Positions 62,228 to 64,000 of a stretch of DNA of 64,000 bases are shown piece by piece (positions within the stretch are counted from its first letter, which is position 1; every line of letters starts with the position of its first letter). Source of the stretch: Maribacter sedimenticola (GTDB lineage Bacteria > Bacteroidota > Bacteroidia > Flavobacteriales > Flavobacteriaceae). The position numbers were made by a program, and so were the translations under genes. The notes under the pieces were generated by a model that did not search any database, was not told where the DNA came from, and saw nothing but the letters and a program-made list of their open reading frames with translations. The stretch spans positions 885,461 to 949,460 of the forward strand of contig NZ_FZNV01000002.1 in the NCBI RefSeq assembly GCF_900188415.1, in the 5' to 3' direction.

Positions 62228-62617
62228 TTAAATTTTACTCATATAGTCCTGCCACGTGACCAAAACATATTTTCCCTTTCCGTTATCGTTCTTTTTCAAA
62301 AATCCGTATTCGTAGACAAATAGGTACACCTCCCCCTTTTGGTTTTTCCAATAGTGGGTAAAGAAATTTGGGTCAAAGCCTAATTCCAATAAAACATTGC
62401 TTCTGATCGTGACCTTACCGCCTTTATTATAATTTTTTAGAAGCTTTCTGTTCAATTTTAATTGATTGTCCACTTTATTATAGAAACGTTCCGGTCTTTC
62501 CTTTTCTTTTTGGTATTGGTAAGCACTCTTGCAATGCAGATTGCAATATTTTTTATCCGTCCTCCCGGTAAGTGGTTTTTTACAATACAAACATTCCTGT
62601 TGTAATCTCATTTCCAT
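62228..62617 (-). CDS. Second zinc-ribbon protein of the element
   Basis: A 129-residue protein: CLYCKKPLTGRTDKKYCNLHCKSAYQYQKE at about residues 9-38 holds the zinc ligands C-x2-C...C-x3-C, then a helical basic segment (LNRKLLKNYNKGGKVTIRSNVLLELGFD), and a C-terminal part with aromatic residues (FTHYWKNQKGEVYLFVYEYGFL). The Cys spacing and following [RK]S are shared with the preceding protein, yet the rest differs. I recall similar short zinc ribbons in flavobacteria, without function. Convergent with the preceding gene, with seven bases between. Confidence 0.7.
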   Translation of the reverse strand: MEMRLQQECLYCKKPLTGRTDKKYCNLHCKSAYQYQKEKERPERFYNKVDNQLKLNRKLLKNYNKGGKVTIRSNVLLELGFDPNFFTHYWKNQKGEVYLFVYEYGFLKKNDNGKGKYVLVTWQDYMSKI

Positions 62618-62703
62618 GAATTTAAGTGAATCCTTATGCGAACATTATTCGATTAAGATACAATTAAATCATTTTCTTTAGTGAACTTGTAAAAAAAAAT
62701 GTC

Positions 62704-63831
62704 ATGTTCAAAGGTAGAAGCATTACGTTAAAGCATTTAATGATCGATAACGTGAAACATATTGGACTCATTTTCAAATCTGACAAAGTGGTCCTAGCTC
62801 TTGTAGAGAAATTACCGAATATTTGTTGGAGTGAGGAATATGGTATGTACCATATCCGTAACAACAGAACCAATCTTAGAGCTATTTTTAGTACGTTTCG
62901 GGGAGAGGTCTGGATTAACGGAAACTATTTTTTTGAAAATAAGAGCGGCCTAAATCCGGAAAAACCCAATAATATTGACTGGTACAGGAACAGGAAACTT
63001 AAAGAAGGTTATAAGAGATGTCCGGAAGAATACCTGGATAAGCTGGAACTTAGAAAATATGCAGAGAACACTGTAAAGACCTATGTGCACCATTTTGAAA
63101 CGTTCATCAACTATTATTACCATTTAAAGCCCGAAATCATAACTGAAATCGAAATTAGGAACTATATGCAGGTTCTTACAAGGGAAGGGCGCTCAACCTC
63201 CTATTTAAACCAAGCGGTCAACAGCATTAAGTTCTATTTTGAGGTAGTAATGGGTATGCCCAACCGGTTCTACGAAATTGAACGGCCCATTCAACATAAA
63301 CAATTGCCGAAAGTACTTTCCAAAAAAGAAGTATTAAGTTTGATAGACAATACCAATAATTTAAAGCACCGTTGTATCGTCTCCCTTCTTTATTCTGCGG
63401 GGCTACGTAGAAGTGAGCTGCTAAACCTTAAATTGGAAGATATTGATAGCGAGAGGATGCTTATTCTCGTAAAGGACGCGAAGGGAAACAAGGATAGAAT
63501 GACCGTACTGAGTCCTACCCTATTAAAAGAACTACGTACTTATTACAAGCAATACAGACCCAAGGTCTTTCTTTTTGAAGGACCAAAACAGAAGGCCTAT
63601 ACGGCATCCAGCGTACTTAAACTTATTTCCATAGCCGCCAAAAGAGCGGGAATCTATAAAAAAGTAACTCCCCATATGCTCAGGCACAGTTTTGCCACAC
63701 ACCTTATTGAAGACGGTATTGACATACGGCATATACAATTATTATTGGGACATAGTTCTACCAAGACAACGGAAATTTACACCCATGTGGCGGAAACCTC
63801 CTTTAATGGTATAAAAGATCTCTTATCTTAG
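62704..63831 (+). CDS. XerC/D-like tyrosine recombinase with extra N-terminal domain
   Basis: A 375-residue recombinase. Residues of about 1-80 form an extra N-terminal domain ([23 protein letters not shown]...). A SAM-like domain follows ([18 protein letters not shown]), then a catalytic domain with Arg in [12 protein letters not shown], Lys in the beta hairpin, [11 protein letters not shown] (His, Arg), His in [12 protein letters not shown], and Tyr359 in EIYTHV. Compared with the first integrase it is closer to Xer/integron-type enzymes. It may act on a local site rather than on the tRNA. A 22-bp palindrome lies 17 bases past its stop. Confidence 0.88.
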   Translation: MFKGRSITLKHLMIDNVKHIGLIFKSDKVVLALVEKLPNICWSEEYGMYHIRNNRTNLRAIFSTFRGEVWINGNYFFENKSGLNPEKPNNIDWYRNRKLKEGYKRCPEEYLDKLELRKYAENTVKTYVHHFETFINYYYHLKPEIITEIEIRNYMQVLTREGRSTSYLNQAVNSIKFYFEVVMGMPNRFYEIERPIQHKQLPKVLSKKEVLSLIDNTNNLKHRCIVSLLYSAGLRRSELLNLKLEDIDSERMLILVKDAKGNKDRMTVLSPTLLKELRTYYKQYRPKVFLFEGPKQKAYTASSVLKLISIAAKRAGIYKKVTPHMLRHSFATHLIEDGIDIRHIQLLLGHSSTKTTEIYTHVAETSFNGIKDLLS

Positions 63832-63848
63832 TTCCGCATATGAAATAT

Positions 63849-63870
63849 ATATAGATCATATGATCTATAT
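63849..63870. repeat. 22-bp perfect palindrome downstream of second recombinase
   Basis: Self-complementary bases 63849-63870, centred at 63859/63860, containing TAGATCATATGATCTA. No T-run follows on the plus strand, so a terminator role is doubtful. It may be a recombination core site or a hairpin that ends the mRNA. Confidence 0.7.
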
Positions 63871-63960
63871 TCTTACGTTGTGGGCAATTTAAGAACAGCC
63901 TACGGACATCAACCCTTCCAACTTAATTTCAACTTCCCAATAAAAAAAATTGAAAAAATA

Positions 63961-63992
63961 TTTGCGTAGCTAAATGACTTCATATATATTTG
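63961..63992 (+). promoter_or_regulatory. Outward promoter at the right edge
   Basis: TTTG (63961-63964), a 20-base spacer and TATATTTG (63985-63992) match the consensus exactly. The predicted transcript begins near base 64000 and reads into sequence outside the window. Confidence 0.7.
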
Positions 63993-64000
63993 TAGTCAAA

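Larger units (their letters stand above)
59656..64000 (+). mobile_element. Left part of an integrated element at tRNA-Met
   Basis: Immediately 3' of tRNA-Met lie a phage/ICE-type tyrosine recombinase, an unknown gene overlapping it, two zinc-ribbon proteins and a second tyrosine recombinase, none with housekeeping counterparts. Codon use here looks somewhat richer in G and C third positions (for example AAG, CTG, ATC) than in the neighbours. The right boundary, any direct repeat of the tRNA end and any cargo lie outside the window, so the element type (genomic island, ICE or remnant) is not decided. Confidence 0.7.

Noticed and set aside
63871..63960. Integron attC-like site behind the second recombinase
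   Set aside because: Only short complementary bits (GTTG/CAAC, GGC/GCC) can be paired. The core-site consensus GTTRRRY is not met, and no second copy is in the window.
1..64000. CRISPR array, insertion sequence or rRNA operon
   Set aside because: No set of evenly spaced repeats, transposase gene with terminal repeats, or rRNA sequence was seen.

Overview
This window is chromosomal DNA of a marine-type member of the Bacteroidota, most likely family Flavobacteriaceae. The genus cannot be fixed from the sequence alone. The evidence is low G+C, a type IX secretion C-terminal domain, TonB receptors with N-terminal carboxypeptidase-like domains, bacillithiol synthesis (bshB1), a ResB-CcsA fusion for cytochrome c maturation, MurA with Asp in place of the catalytic Cys, and several lineage-typical DUF families. 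Promoters fit TTTG-N19/20-TAnnTTTG, the Bacteroidota housekeeping consensus. This form precedes tRNA-His, tRNA-Met, the HU gene and an unseen gene at the right edge.

Layout: 1-3.5 kb holds serC (cut by the window edge), serA and small envelope proteins. At 3.2-5.9 kb a small His-rich exported protein precedes a TonB receptor with an acidic/His loop, suggesting metal uptake. At 5.9-8.6 kb lie a SorAB-type sulfite dehydrogenase, a membrane protein and folE. At 8.8-10.9 kb are a LolD-like ATPase, a CPBP protease and a TIGR02757 protein. At 10.9-15.7 kb are a MauG/CcpA-like di-heme peroxidase, a PhoX-like lipoprotein with a collagen-like segment and a Gfo/Idh/MocA oxidoreductase. At 15.8-21.2 kb lie exported hydrolases (S10, SGNH, M28) and small proteins, followed by tRNA-His. 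Two tandem TPR sensor kinases (21.5-25.9 kb) precede bshB1, a trans-sulfuration enzyme and an M14 peptidase. At 29.3-36 kb are ResB-CcsA, a DUF2520 protein, KdsC, Maf, a lipoprotein and a small MscS channel. At 36-41.6 kb a large PIG-L protein, an overlapping 37-residue membrane ORF, a sodium:solute symporter and galactokinase form a run. At 41.7-51 kb are DUF2911, a T9SS cargo protein, an SRPBCC-SDR-photolyase operon, DUF6340, an M20 amidohydrolase, an exported VOC protein and pirin. At 51-59.4 kb lie housekeeping genes: murA, DUF4290, DUF493, an AAA ATPase, recQ, fmt, HU, yqgE, a class IV aminotransferase and a START-like protein.

From 59.6 kb to the right edge the window enters an integrated element next to tRNA-Met. 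It contains a phage/ICE-type tyrosine recombinase, an unknown 245-residue protein, two short zinc-ribbon proteins and a second, XerC-like recombinase followed by a palindrome and an outward promoter. The most striking non-coding feature is here: a 40-bp perfect palindrome fills the whole gap between two genes, overlaps a start codon and carries three ACGT cores exactly 11 bp apart. This element is the best candidate for something undescribed; its far end and cargo lie outside the window.

Genes are compact. Same-strand neighbours often overlap by 1-8 bases, and many convergent pairs meet within a few bases or share stop codons.
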